Shown here piece after piece: positions 53,523 to 62,104 of a stretch of 64,000 bases of DNA; the stretch's first letter is position 1; every line of letters starts with the position of its first letter. The position numbers and the translations under genes are program-made. Source of the stretch: Stutzerimonas urumqiensis (GTDB lineage Bacteria; Pseudomonadota; Gammaproteobacteria; Pseudomonadales; Pseudomonadaceae); contig NZ_RBZQ01000011.1 of assembly GCF_003640395.1 (NCBI RefSeq), positions 37,577 through 101,576 on the forward strand. The letters run 5' to 3'. The notes below the pieces were generated by a model that saw nothing but the letters and a program-made list of their open reading frames with translations, did not search any database and was not told where the DNA came from.

Positions 53523-54265
53523 ATGAACGCTTCATTGCCTCGCGACGCCCTGGCCTCGGTGGTCGTCTTTCTCGTCGCCCTGCCGCTGTGCATGGGCATC
53601 GCCATCGCCTCCGGCCTGCCACCGGCCAAGGGCCTGATCACCGGGATCATTGGCGGCCTGGTGGTCGGCTGGCTGGCCGGCTCGCCGTTGCACATGGCGC
53701 CTGGCTGCTGGGCTTCGTGCTGCTGTTGCCGGGCGTGCTGCAAAGCATCCCGATCGCCAGCCTCGCCGGGGTGCTGGTGTTCACCGGCTGCAAGCTGGTC
53801 GACCTGAAGGCCCTGCGCGGGCTGCGCCGTTACGGGCGGATGCCGGTGGCGATCTACCTGATCACCACCCTGATGATCGTCGCCACCGACCTGCTCACCG
53901 GTGTGCTGACCGGCTTTGCGCTGACGCTGGTCAAGCTCGCCTGGGGCGCCTCGCGGCTGAAGATCAGCGTGCGGTTCCACGGCGAGCGTGAAGCGGAGCT
54001 GCGGCTGGCCGGCACGGCGACCTTCCTGCAGGTCCCCCGGCTGGCCCGCACGCTGGCGCGGATCGCTCCGGATACCCATCTGCGCGTGCCGCTCGATCGC
54101 CTGACCTACATCGATCATGCCTGCCTCGAGCTGCTCGAAGACTGGGGCCGCTCGGCGACGCTGGCCGGCGGTAGCCTGACCATTCCACCCCGAGCGCTGC
54201 AACGCCGGCTGGAAGGTCGCGGCTGGCAACGAGCCGGGCTCGGCACCGCGCGCAGCGCAGGCTGA
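53523..54265 (+). pseudogene. SulP-family permease with internal deletion and frameshift
   Basis: The N-terminal part reads as an intact SulP start in one frame (DALASVVVFLVALPLCMGIA to VVGWLAGSPL, residues 1-57). At about 53690 the reading shifts by one frame directly into the distal part (LLGFVLLLPGVLQSIPIASLAGVLVFTGCKLVDLKAL, then a STAS-like end with YIDHACLELLEDW). Typical SulP proteins have about 490-560 residues; some 250 central residues, including most membrane helices, are missing. Neither fragment can make a permease. The join lies at TTGCACATGGCGCCTGG, so a single deletion is the simplest cause. P. aeruginosa has an intact gene at this position, as I recall. Confidence 0.85.
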
Positions 54266-54321
54266 ACCCGGTCCGCCCGACGGAGCGGCGCGATCGCCCG
54301 CCGGCGTTGTCAGAACCGAAC

Positions 54322-54347
54322 GCGGCCCGCCTCGAGCGGGCCGTTTC
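54322..54347 (+). terminator. Terminator-like hairpin after the SulP remnant
   Basis: GGCCCGC (54324-54330), loop CTCGA, GCGGGCC (54336-54342), followed by GTTTCT. A 7-bp GC stem with a short T-rich tail; moderately good Rho-independent terminator. Confidence 0.65.
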
Positions 54348-54368
54348 TCGAACGGTTCGGAGACAAAC

Positions 54369-54671
54369 ATGGATTGGATCGACCTGCTGCAGTGGCCGGC
54401 GATGGTGGTGACCGTCGTCGCGGCCTGGCTGATCGGCTCGTTGCGCCCGGGGCGGCGCATGTTCGGCTTCTGGTGCTTCCTCTTGAGCAACCTGTTGTGG
54501 GTGATCTGGGGCTGGTATGCCGGCGCCTGGGCGCTGATCACCCTGCAGGTGTGCCTGGCCGCCATGAACATCCGCGGCCTGCGCAAGAACGACCACGCTG
54601 ATGGCGCGCCAAGCGAAACACCGCGCCCGCCGACCACCGGTTCGCCTGAGCGCGACGCCCGGCCGCTCTAA
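54369..54671 (+). CDS. Small two- to three-helix membrane protein
   Basis: Protein of 100 residues with hydrophobic segments at about 9-23, 32-48 and 52-66 (WPAMVVTVVAAWLIGS, MFGFWCFLLSNLLWVIWGWY, WALITLQVCLAAMNIRG) and a polar tail rich in P, T and D. The helix pattern with SNLLWVIWGW resembles half-transporters of the SWEET/PnuC kind, but no function is known. It keeps the position held in P. aeruginosa between the SulP gene and the cox operon. Confidence 0.75.
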   Translation: MDWIDLLQWPAMVVTVVAAWLIGSLRPGRRMFGFWCFLLSNLLWVIWGWYAGAWALITLQVCLAAMNIRGLRKNDHADGAPSETPRPPTTGSPERDARPL

Positions 54672-54712
54672 CGCGTACCTTGCAGCGAGGCGACGAAGCG
54701 GCCTGCGACAAA

Positions 54713-54740
54713 TTGCCAGGTGCCGAACGCTGTCTATACT
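54713..54740 (+). promoter_or_regulatory. Promoter of the cytochrome oxidase operon (RpoS/sigma-70 type)
   Basis: TTGCCA (54713-54718), 16 bases, TATACT (54735-54740), preceded by TC so that the extended -10 is TCTATACT, a form favoured by RpoS. The leader to ctaC would be about 218 nt. In P. aeruginosa the aa3 oxidase is induced through RpoS in starvation. The 293 bp gap holds nothing else I can name. Confidence 0.65.
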
Positions 54741-54964
54741 CCAGTGCGTAAGGCGTACCTGATCGAGTCCGACTGTGCGTGCAGTAGAGACCGGCGTCCG
54801 GCATTTCGGGGGGCGGCCGGCCTCGATCATCGGATCGTGAACCAGACGAGCGGCGGCAGGACCGAGGGAATCGGCCCGTCGCGACCGGCATCGCCGGCCG
54901 CCCGCGCCACGCGGCACGACTCGACCCAGTCGGCGGGATAACAAGAACCACAAGGGGACCCGCA

Positions 54965-56098
54965 ATGTCGCGACATCCAAGTGTCTGGATGGGCCTCGGA
55001 TTGTGCTTGCCGTTCGCGGCGGCGCGCGCCGACTGGGAAGTGAACATGACGCCCGGCGTGACGGACGTCAGCCAGTCGATATTCGACCTTCACATGACCA
55101 TCTTCTGGATCTGCGTCGTCATCGGCTTGCTGGTGTTCGGCGTGATGATCTGGTCGATGTACATGCACCGCCGTTCCACCGGGCAGCAGCCGGCGCACTT
55201 CCACGAGAACACGCGCGTCGAGGTGCTCTGGACGGTCATCCCGCTGCTGATCCTCATCGCGATGGCGGTGCCGGCCACGCGCACCCTCATCCACATCTAC
55301 GACGCCGAGGAGTCGGACGTCGACATCCAGATCACCGGCTACCAGTGGAAATGGCACTACAAGTACCTGGGCGAGGATGTCGAGTTCTTCAGCAACCTCA
55401 CCACGCCGCGCGAGCAGATCAACAACGAGGCGCCGAAGGACGAGCATTACCTGCTCGAAGTCGACAAGCCGCTGGTGATCCCGGCCGGTGCCAAGGTGCG
55501 CTTTTTGGTCACAGCGGCGGATGTGATCCACTCCTGGTGGGTGCCCTCGCTGGGCGTGAAGAAGGACGCCATCCCCGGCTTCATCAACGAAGCCTGGACC
55601 CGCGTCGAGGAACCCGGCCTCTACCGCGGCCAGTGCACCGAGCTGTGCGGCAAGGACCACGGCTTCATGCCGGTCGTGGTCGAGGTCAAGTCGCCGGAGG
55701 ACTACGCCGCCTGGATGGCCGAGCGCAAGGCCGAGGCCGCCAAGCTCGCCGAGCTGACCAGCAAGGAGTGGACGCTCGAGGAGCTGGTCGCGCGCGGCGA
55801 GCAGGTCTACCAGACCAACTGCGCCTCCTGTCACCAGGCCAACGGTCAGGGCCTGCCGCCGATGTTCCCGGCGCTCGACGGTTCGGCCGTGGCGACCGGG
55901 CCGCTCGAGGGGCATATCGCCATCGTCGTCAATGGCAAGCCCGGCACGGCGATGCCGGCCTTCGGTCCACAGCTGTCGGAAGTCGACATCGCCGCCGTCG
56001 TGACCTACGAGCGCAACGCCTGGAACAACAAGCTCGGCGACATGGTTACGCCGCAGAACGTGCTCACCTTCAAACAGGCCGAAGAAGCCACCCAATAA
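54965..56098 (+). CDS. ctaC: Cytochrome c oxidase subunit II with cytochrome c domain
   Basis: Subunit II of a caa3-type oxidase, 377 residues. It has a signal peptide (about 1-22), two membrane helices (about 40-65 and 83-103), and a CuA cupredoxin domain with the ligand set in QCTELCGKDHGFM (C224, E226, C228, H232, M235). A covalently bound haem c domain follows with CASCH (C286-H290) and a distal methionine in GTAMPAFG. Electrons enter from cytochrome c and pass to CuA. GGGGA precedes the ATG. It leads the ctaC-ctaD-ctaG-ctaE cluster; the next gene is 12 bp away. Confidence 0.97.
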   Translation: MSRHPSVWMGLGLCLPFAAARADWEVNMTPGVTDVSQSIFDLHMTIFWICVVIGLLVFGVMIWSMYMHRRSTGQQPAHFHENTRVEVLWTVIPLLILIAMAVPATRTLIHIYDAEESDVDIQITGYQWKWHYKYLGEDVEFFSNLTTPREQINNEAPKDEHYLLEVDKPLVIPAGAKVRFLVTAADVIHSWWVPSLGVKKDAIPGFINEAWTRVEEPGLYRGQCTELCGKDHGFMPVVVEVKSPEDYAAWMAERKAEAAKLAELTSKEWTLEELVARGEQVYQTNCASCHQANGQGLPPMFPALDGSAVATGPLEGHIAIVVNGKPGTAMPAFGPQLSEVDIAAVVTYERNAWNNKLGDMVTPQNVLTFKQAEEATQ

Positions 56099-56110
56099 GA
56101 GGACGCGGCG

Positions 56111-57748
56111 ATGAGTGCAGTGATCGATGACCACGGACATGCCGGGCATGACCATCACCACGGCCCGGCCAAGGGACTCTCGCGCTGGCTGCTGACCACC
56201 AACCACAAGGACATCGGCTCGATGTACCTGTGGTTCAGCTTCTGCGCCTTCCTGCTCGGCGGCTCCTTCGCCATGGTGATCCGCGCCGAGCTGTTCCAGC
56301 CGGGCTTGCAGATCGTGCAGCCGGAATTCTTCAACCAGATGACCACCATGCACGGGCTTGTGATGGTCTTCGGCGCGGTGATGCCGGCCTTCGTCGGGCT
56401 GGCCAACTGGATGATCCCGCTGATGATCGGCGCGCCGGACATGGCCCTGCCACGGATGAACAACTTCAGTTTCTGGCTGCTGCCGGCGGCCTTCGGCCTG
56501 CTGGTCAGCACGCTGTTCATGGAGGGTGGCGGGCCGAACTTCGGCTGGACCTTCTACGCGCCGCTGTCGACCACCTACGCGCCGGAATCGGTCACCTTCT
56601 TCATCTTCGCCATCCACCTGATGGGCATCAGCTCGATCATGGGCGCGATCAACGTGGTCGCCACAGTGCTCAACCTGCGCGCGCCGGGCATGACGCTGAT
56701 GAAGATGCCGCTGTTCGTCTGGACCTGGCTGATCACCGCCTTCCTGCTGATCGCGGTGATGCCGGTGCTGGCGGGCGTGGTGACCATGATGCTGATGGAC
56801 ATCCACTTCGGCACCAGCTTCTTCAGCGCGGCCGGCGGCGGCGACCCGGTGCTGTTCCAGCACGTGTTCTGGTTCTTCGGCCACCCCGAGGTGTACATCA
56901 TGATCCTGCCGGCGTTCGGCGCCGTCAGCTCGATCATCCCGGCGTTCAGCCGCAAGCCGCTGTTCGGCTACACCTCGATGGTCTACGCCACCGGCGCCAT
57001 CGCCTTCCTGTCGTTCATCGTCTGGGCGCACCACATGTTCGTGGTCGGCATTCCACTGGTGGGCGAACTGTTCTTCATGTACGCGACCATGCTGATCGCC
57101 GTGCCCACCGGGGTGAAGGTGTTCAACTGGGTCTCGACCATGTGGCGCGGGTCGCTGACCTTCGAGGCGCCGATGCTGTTCGCCGTGGCCTTCGTGATCC
57201 TGTTCAGCATCGGCGGCTTCTCGGGCCTGATGCTGGCGATCGCCCCGGCGGACTTCCAGTACCACGACACCTACTTCGTGGTGGCGCATTTCCATTACGT
57301 GCTGGTGCCGGGGGCGATCTTCGGCATCTTCGCCTCGGCCTACTACTGGCTGCCGAAGTGGACCGGCCACATGTACGACGAGACCTTGGCCAAGCTGCAT
57401 TTCTGGCTTTCATTCATCGGCATGAACCTGGCGTTCTTCCCGATGCACTTCGTCGGGCTGGCCGGCATGCCGCGGCGCATCCCGGATTACAACCTGCAAT
57501 TCGCCGACTTCAACATGGTGTCGTCGATTGGCGCCTTCATGTTCGGCGCCACGCAGCTCCTGTTCCTGTTCATCGTCATCAAGTGCATCCGTGGCGGCGA
57601 GCCGGCTGCGGCCAAGCCCTGGGACGGTGCCGAAGGGCTGGAATGGAGCGTGCCGTCGCCGGCCCCGTACCACACCTTCCAGGTGCCGCCGGACATGAAC
57701 GACGTGCACGAACACCGCAAGGGCACCGGCGGGGAGCTCACGCCGTGA
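56111..57748 (+). CDS. ctaD: Cytochrome c oxidase subunit I
   Basis: Catalytic subunit of 545 residues with twelve membrane helices that carries haem a and the haem a3-CuB centre and pumps protons. The D-channel glutamate and cross-linked His-Tyr pair are seen in WFFGHPEVYIMILPAFG, the CuB histidines in WAHHMFVVG, and the haem ligands in AHFHYVLV. The XGHPEV motif places it in type A1 haem-copper oxidases. The cytoplasmic N-terminus is histidine-rich (DDHGHAGHDHHHG). A palindromic repeat pair follows before ctaG, which may affect downstream expression. Confidence 0.98.
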   Translation: MSAVIDDHGHAGHDHHHGPAKGLSRWLLTTNHKDIGSMYLWFSFCAFLLGGSFAMVIRAELFQPGLQIVQPEFFNQMTTMHGLVMVFGAVMPAFVGLANWMIPLMIGAPDMALPRMNNFSFWLLPAAFGLLVSTLFMEGGGPNFGWTFYAPLSTTYAPESVTFFIFAIHLMGISSIMGAINVVATVLNLRAPGMTLMKMPLFVWTWLITAFLLIAVMPVLAGVVTMMLMDIHFGTSFFSAAGGGDPVLFQHVFWFFGHPEVYIMILPAFGAVSSIIPAFSRKPLFGYTSMVYATGAIAFLSFIVWAHHMFVVGIPLVGELFFMYATMLIAVPTGVKVFNWVSTMWRGSLTFEAPMLFAVAFVILFSIGGFSGLMLAIAPADFQYHDTYFVVAHFHYVLVPGAIFGIFASAYYWLPKWTGHMYDETLAKLHFWLSFIGMNLAFFPMHFVGLAGMPRRIPDYNLQFADFNMVSSIGAFMFGATQLLFLFIVIKCIRGGEPAAAKPWDGAEGLEWSVPSPAPYHTFQVPPDMNDVHEHRKGTGGELTP

Positions 57749-57784
57749 TACCGGCGAACGGCCTCGCCGCTGTCCTGCGGTTGC

Positions 57785-57850
57785 GTAGGGTGGGCTTCAG
57801 CCCACCGGAATGCCTTCGCCGCTCCGCCGGTGGGCTGAAGCCCACCCTAG
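57785..57850. repeat. Inverted pair of GTAGGGTGGG palindromes inside the cox operon
   Basis: GTAGGGTGGGCTTCAGCCCACC at the left and its near-perfect complement at the right (ending CCCACCCTAG) enclose an 18-bp centre, giving two small hairpins or one long one with arms of about 24. It is a BIME-like doublet of the element class called E here. It lies between ctaD and ctaG. Confidence 0.85.
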
Positions 57851-57875
57851 GGGCTGGAATGAGGAGCGGCCGTCC

Positions 57876-58424
57876 ATGAACGCCGAGTTGCCGCTGCGCA
57901 AGCTGGTGCTGCGCCTGGTGCTGGTGGTCGCGGCGATGTTCGCCTTCGGCTTCGCGCTGGTGCCCATCTACGACGTGATGTGCCAGGCCTTCGGCATCAA
58001 CGGCAAGACGGCGGGCGCCTACGAGGGCACGCAGACGGTCGACGAGGCGCGCCAGGTGCGCGTGCAATTCCTGGCCACCAACGCCGCCGGGATGGTCTGG
58101 ACCTTCGAACCGCTGGCCGACCAGATCGAGGTGCACCCCGGTGCCAGTACCGAGGTCCGCTTCGTCGCCTACAACCCGAGCGACAAGCCGATGGCCGCGC
58201 AGGCCGTCCCCAGCGTGTCGCCATCCAAGGCCGCCGCCTATTTCCACAAGACCGAGTGTTTCTGCTTCACCCAGCAGGTGCTGCAACCGGGCGAGCGCAT
58301 CGAAATGCCGGTGCGCTTCATCGTCGACCGCGACCTGCCCGACGACGTGCACCACCTGACCCTCGCCTACACGCTGTTCGACATCACGTCCCGCCAGCCC
58401 GCCCTCGCCCACAACGGCGGCTAA
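57876..58424 (+). CDS. ctaG: Copper chaperone CtaG (Cox11)
   Basis: Membrane-anchored copper chaperone of 182 residues that inserts CuB into subunit I. One membrane helix (about 10-32) is followed by a periplasmic immunoglobulin-like domain. The copper-binding CFCF motif is present in KTECFCFTQQVL (about 128-131), and the family cysteine near the membrane is in DVMCQAFGINGKT. The ATG at 57876 follows GAGGAG (57861-57866); an in-frame ATG at 57810 is inside the repeat pair and is rejected. Confidence 0.95.
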   Translation: MNAELPLRKLVLRLVLVVAAMFAFGFALVPIYDVMCQAFGINGKTAGAYEGTQTVDEARQVRVQFLATNAAGMVWTFEPLADQIEVHPGASTEVRFVAYNPSDKPMAAQAVPSVSPSKAAAYFHKTECFCFTQQVLQPGERIEMPVRFIVDRDLPDDVHHLTLAYTLFDITSRQPALAHNGG

Positions 58425-58434
58425 GGAGTTGCCC

Positions 58435-59322
58435 ATGTCAACGCACCAGACGTACTACGTTCCCGCGCAAAGCAAGTGGCCCATCATCGCGACGCTGGCG
58501 CTGCTGATCACCGTCTACGGGCTGGGCAGCTGGTTCAACGACCTGAAGGCCGACCGGGCCGAGTCCAACGGGCCGCTGATCTTCTTCATCGGCGCGCTGC
58601 TGATCGCCTACATGATGTTCGGCTGGTTCGGCGCGGTGGTGAAGGAAAGCCGCGCCGGGCTCTACAGCCCGCAGATGGACCGCTCGTTCCGCTGGGGCAT
58701 GAGCTGGTTCATCTTCTCGGAGGTGATGTTCTTCTCGGCCTTCTTCGGTGCGCTGTTCTACATCCGCTTCTGGGTCGGCCCCTGGCTCGACGGCGACGGC
58801 GCCAAGGGTGTCAGCGCCATGCTCTGGCCGGACTTCGAATACAGCTGGCCGCTGCTGAACAACCCCGACCCGAAGCTGTATCCGGCGCCCGAGGGCGTGA
58901 TCGGCGCCTGGGGCCTGCCGCTGATCAACACCATCCTGCTGGTGACCTCGAGCTTCACGCTCACCTGGGCGCACCACGGCCTGAAGAAGAACAACCGCAA
59001 GCAGACCAAGATCGGCCTGGCGATCACCCTGGTGCTGGGTGCGATCTTCCTCGTGCTGCAAGCCGAGGAATACATCCACGCCTACACCGAGCTGGGCCTG
59101 ACGCTGGGCTCGGGCATCTACGGCGCCACCTTCTTCATGCTCACCGGGTTCCACGGCGCGCACGTGACGATGGGCGTGATCATGCTGACGGTGATGCTGG
59201 TGCGCATCCTGCGCGGGCATTTCAACGCCGAGCACCATTTCGGCTTCGAGGGGGCGAGCTGGTACTGGCACTTCGTCGACGTGGTCTGGATCGGCCTGTT
59301 CGTGTTCGTCTATGTGCTTTAG
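58435..59322 (+). CDS. ctaE: Cytochrome c oxidase subunit III
   Basis: Subunit III, 295 residues with seven membrane helices, which stabilises the proton-uptake path of subunit I. Family segments are WGMSWFIFSEVMFFSAFFGALFYIR near residue 85, the lipid-contacting TSSFTLTWAHHGLKK, FFMLTGFHGAHVTMGVIML and the end FEGASWYWHFVDVVWIGLFV. The ATG at 58435 is preceded by AGGAG (58424-58428), which overlaps the ctaG stop region, so translation is probably coupled. Confidence 0.97.
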   Translation: MSTHQTYYVPAQSKWPIIATLALLITVYGLGSWFNDLKADRAESNGPLIFFIGALLIAYMMFGWFGAVVKESRAGLYSPQMDRSFRWGMSWFIFSEVMFFSAFFGALFYIRFWVGPWLDGDGAKGVSAMLWPDFEYSWPLLNNPDPKLYPAPEGVIGAWGLPLINTILLVTSSFTLTWAHHGLKKNNRKQTKIGLAITLVLGAIFLVLQAEEYIHAYTELGLTLGSGIYGATFFMLTGFHGAHVTMGVIMLTVMLVRILRGHFNAEHHFGFEGASWYWHFVDVVWIGLFVFVYVL

Positions 59323-59401
59323 GCGCCGGACCAGCACACGGCGCATGGAGGCCGCGCACCGCGCCGCGCGGGCACGCAAGGCGGCGCGCAGCGGTGCCCT
59401 G

Positions 59402-59605
59402 TCAGAAGGCGAAGGAGGGTTTGAGTTCGCCGCTGTAGAAGCCCCAGCCGATCAGCAGGACAAGCACGGCGGTCAGCGAGACACGCACGGTCAGCGCGGC
59501 CAGCACACGGCGCCGGCTGCTGTCGTCGCGAACGAGGAACACCAGGCCACTGAACAGACTGACCATCACGGCCACTAACAACAACACAATCGTCGCCTTG
59601 AGCAT
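59402..59605 (-). CDS. DUF2909 twin-transmembrane protein
   Basis: Protein of 67 residues with two membrane helices (about 3-24 and 42-56) and a short basic loop DDSSRRRVLA. It is the only minus-strand gene inside the oxidase locus, at the position conserved in Pseudomonas. It may help oxidase assembly or stability, but this is context only. The start at 59605 fits the first helix. Confidence 0.82.
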   Translation of the reverse strand: MLKATIVLLLVAVMVSLFSGLVFLVRDDSSRRRVLAALTVRVSLTAVLVLLIGWGFYSGELKPSFAF

Positions 59606-59637
59606 GAGCGACTCCGAGCAGCAAGGTGGGGGGCCAA

Positions 59638-59649
59638 TGGAGTATAGAC
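59638..59649 (-). promoter_or_regulatory. RpoS-like -10 element for the DUF2909 gene
   Basis: On the minus strand GTCTATACTCCA contains TATACT (59641-59646). The eleven bases TCTATACTCCA are identical to those at the ctaC promoter. The start codon is about 30 bases beyond. No clear -35 is seen, as is common for RpoS promoters. Confidence 0.55.
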
Positions 59650-59677
59650 CGCGCGTTCGGGCGCCTCGGGGCCGGCC

Positions 59678-60415
59678 GTGAACGGCTTCAAGCCGGGCAT
59701 GCTGCCCACGCTGCTGGTGCTCGCGCTGGTGCCGTTGCTGCTGTGGCTGGGGTTCTGGCAGCTCGAGCGGGGCGAGCAGAAGCGCGAACTCCTCGCCCGC
59801 CAGGAAGCGCGCCAGCAGGCCGACGCCATCGACCCCGCAGCGCTGGCTACGCTCGAGGACCCGGCCTACGCGCGGGTGAACCTGTACGGCACCTTCGATC
59901 CCGCGCACAGCTTCCTGCTCGACAGCCGCACCCGCGACGGGCGCGTCGGCGTCGAACTGCTGCAGCCCTTTCACGACCGGCCGAGTGGCCGCTGGGTGCT
60001 GGTCAACCGCGGCTGGATTCCCTGGCCGGATCGTCGCGTGCCGCCGCGCTTCGACACGCCCGAGCAGCCGCTCAAGCTCGCCGCCTGGGTCTACGCGCCG
60101 AACAAGGCGCCGTTCGTGCTGGCCCGGCGCATGCTCGACGGCTGGCCGAAGCTGATCAACTACGTCGACACCACCGACATCTGGGCACTGCTCGGGCGCG
60201 ACGGCGCGGCCTATGAGCTACGCCTGGCGCCGGGGCCGGCGGCCTACCGCGTCGACTGGCCCGTGACCTCGATGAGCCCGGCGCAGCATGTCGGCTACGC
60301 CGTGCAGTGGTTCGCGCTGGCCGTCGCGCTGCTCGGGCTGTTCGTCTACTTCGGGATGCACCAGGCAAGGGGGAAATCACATGACCGCCATGAACCCGAC
60401 CATCGCCCCACCTGA
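59678..60415 (+). CDS. SURF1-family oxidase assembly protein
   Basis: Assembly factor of 245 residues for haem A insertion into subunit I. It has membrane helices at both ends (about 8-25 and 205-226) with a periplasmic domain between. The family motifs ALVPLLLWLGFWQLERGEQKR, WVLVNRGWIPWP and HVGYAVQWFALAVALLGLFVY are all present. It overlaps the next gene (start 60381) by 35 bp, so the two are co-translated. Confidence 0.93.
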   Translation: MNGFKPGMLPTLLVLALVPLLLWLGFWQLERGEQKRELLARQEARQQADAIDPAALATLEDPAYARVNLYGTFDPAHSFLLDSRTRDGRVGVELLQPFHDRPSGRWVLVNRGWIPWPDRRVPPRFDTPEQPLKLAAWVYAPNKAPFVLARRMLDGWPKLINYVDTTDIWALLGRDGAAYELRLAPGPAAYRVDWPVTSMSPAQHVGYAVQWFALAVALLGLFVYFGMHQARGKSHDRHEPDHRPT

Positions 60416-60953
60416 GCGCCGCCGCGGGCGGCTGCAATTGCTGCTGCTCGTCGCCGTCGTGGTCGGCCCGATGGTGCTCGCCACGCTCATGTACCGCTTC
60501 GATTTCTGGGTGCCCGAGGCGCGCAGCTATCACGGCACCCTGGTGGCGGGCGAAACCGGCCTGCAAGCCCTCGGCGTGGACCGGCCGAGCGATCGCTGGC
60601 AACTGCTGGTCACCGCGCCGCACGCCTGCGCCGACGCCTGCCAGCGGCTGGTCTACCTCGCCCGGCAGGTGAACATCGGGCTGGGGCGCGAGGCCGATCG
60701 CGTGGTCCATGCGCTGGCCGTCGCCGCGCCAGTGGACGGAGACTACGCCAGCACGCTGCAACGCGAATACCCGCAGCTGTTGCAGCAGCCGCTCGATGCC
60801 GAACGCCACCGCCAGAGCGGCACGCCGGACGCGCCGCACCTGTGGATCGTCGACCCGCACGGCAACCCGGTGCTGCGCTATCCGGCCGGCACGCCGGGCA
60901 AGGGCGTCCTCGAGGACCTCAAGCATTTGCTGAAGATTTCCCGTATCGGCTGA
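60381..60953 (+). CDS. SCO-like thioredoxin-fold membrane protein
   Basis: Membrane-anchored protein of 190 residues usually left as hypothetical. One membrane helix (about 14-34) is followed by a periplasmic domain that keeps a CxxxC pair (C83 and C87 in HACADACQRLVY) and the C-terminal HLWIVDPHGNPVLRYPAG, both reminiscent of SCO/thioredoxin-fold copper proteins. The SCO histidine near the end is not evident. Its place between SURF1 and COX15 suggests a role in CuA or redox maturation of the oxidase. The ATG at 60381 follows AAGGGGGAA. Confidence 0.8.
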   Translation: MTAMNPTIAPPERRRGRLQLLLLVAVVVGPMVLATLMYRFDFWVPEARSYHGTLVAGETGLQALGVDRPSDRWQLLVTAPHACADACQRLVYLARQVNIGLGREADRVVHALAVAAPVDGDYASTLQREYPQLLQQPLDAERHRQSGTPDAPHLWIVDPHGNPVLRYPAGTPGKGVLEDLKHLLKISRIG

Positions 60954-61017
60954 GAAAAAAAGCGGAACGGCGCCGGCTCATCGGCACCTAACTCCCAACG
61001 ATTGCAAGGAGACGCGC

Positions 61018-62088
61018 ATGGCCAGACCCGGATACCGCCTCGCGCTGATCGCCACCGCGCTGGCGGTCGTGGTCGTGCTGCTCGGCGCCTACACCCGGCT
61101 GACCCACGCGGGCCTCGGCTGTCCGGACTGGCCGGGCTGCTACGGCTTTCTCGGCGTGCCGATGAGCGAGCACAAGCAGAACCTCGCGGCCCTGCGCTTC
61201 CCCGATGCGCCGCTGGAAGTCCACAAGGGTTGGAACGAGATGGTGCACCGCTACTTCGCCGGCACCCTCGGGCTGGTCATCCTCGCATTGGCGGTACAGG
61301 CCGTGCGCCGGCGTCATACCCCCGGCCAACCGTTGAAGCTGCCGCTGCTGTTGCTCGCCGTGGTCATCGCCCAAGCCGCGTTCGGCATGTGGACGGTCAC
61401 GCTGCAACTCTGGCCGCAGGTCGTCACCGCGCACCTGCTGGGCGGTTTCACCACGCTCGCGCTGCTGTTCCTGCTGACGCTGCGTCTGGCTCGTGCCGAT
61501 GCGCCCTGCCCCGCCATTCCGGCGCCGAGGCGCCTGCGGATGCTGGCCGGCCTCGCGCTGCTGATCGTCATCGGGCAGATCGCGCTCGGCGGCTGGGTCA
61601 GCAGCAACTACGCGGCCGTCGCCTGCCTGGATCTGCCGACCTGCCACGGCCGCTGGTGGCCGGAGATGGACTTCGCCAGCGGCTTCAACCTCACCCAGCA
61701 CATCGGCCCCAACTACCTCGGCGGCCAGCTCGACGGCGAGGCGCGTACCGCGATCCATGTCACCCATCGCCTCGGCGCGCTGACGGTTACCGGCGTGCTG
61801 CTGCTGCTCGCCTGGCGCCTGCAACGCGACGGGCGCGGCGCGCTGGCGCGCTGGCTGCTGCTGGCGCTGGGCATTCAGCTCAGCCTCGGCGTGGCGAACG
61901 TCCTGCTGCACCTGCCGCTGGCCGTCGCGGTGGCCCACAACGGGGGCGGCGCGGCGCTTCTGCTGACCCTGGTACTGATCAACTACCGCCTGCGAACGGC
62001 GACGTCCGCGCGGCCGGCGCCGCAACCGTCCCTCCCGGCGCGAACGGGGCTCGGCACCGCCGTGTCGCCGGGCGCACCCCAGGTATGA
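61018..62088 (+). CDS. ctaA: Haem A synthase (COX15/CtaA)
   Basis: Haem A synthase of 356 residues with eight membrane helices, converting haem O to haem A. Family landmarks are [18 protein letters not shown] with a cysteine pair (about 22-40), [15 protein letters not shown] with a haem-ligand histidine, [21 protein letters not shown] with a second cysteine pair, and [17 protein letters not shown] precedes the ATG. The gene for its substrate, cyoE/ctaB, follows after 16 bp. Confidence 0.95.
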   Translation: MARPGYRLALIATALAVVVVLLGAYTRLTHAGLGCPDWPGCYGFLGVPMSEHKQNLAALRFPDAPLEVHKGWNEMVHRYFAGTLGLVILALAVQAVRRRHTPGQPLKLPLLLLAVVIAQAAFGMWTVTLQLWPQVVTAHLLGGFTTLALLFLLTLRLARADAPCPAIPAPRRLRMLAGLALLIVIGQIALGGWVSSNYAAVACLDLPTCHGRWWPEMDFASGFNLTQHIGPNYLGGQLDGEARTAIHVTHRLGALTVTGVLLLLAWRLQRDGRGALARWLLLALGIQLSLGVANVLLHLPLAVAVAHNGGGAALLLTLVLINYRLRTATSARPAPQPSLPARTGLGTAVSPGAPQV

Positions 62089-62104
62089 CCAAGGAGTAAC
62101 GCCC

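Noticed and set aside
53510..54265. Intact 251-residue membrane protein after carbonic anhydrase
   Set aside because: Its first 60 residues come from the wrong frame of the SulP start; only the distal part is SulP-like, so a pseudogene is the better reading.
57810..57875. Earlier start for ctaG
   Set aside because: It lies inside the palindromic doublet and lacks a ribosome site; the ATG at 57876 has GAGGAG.
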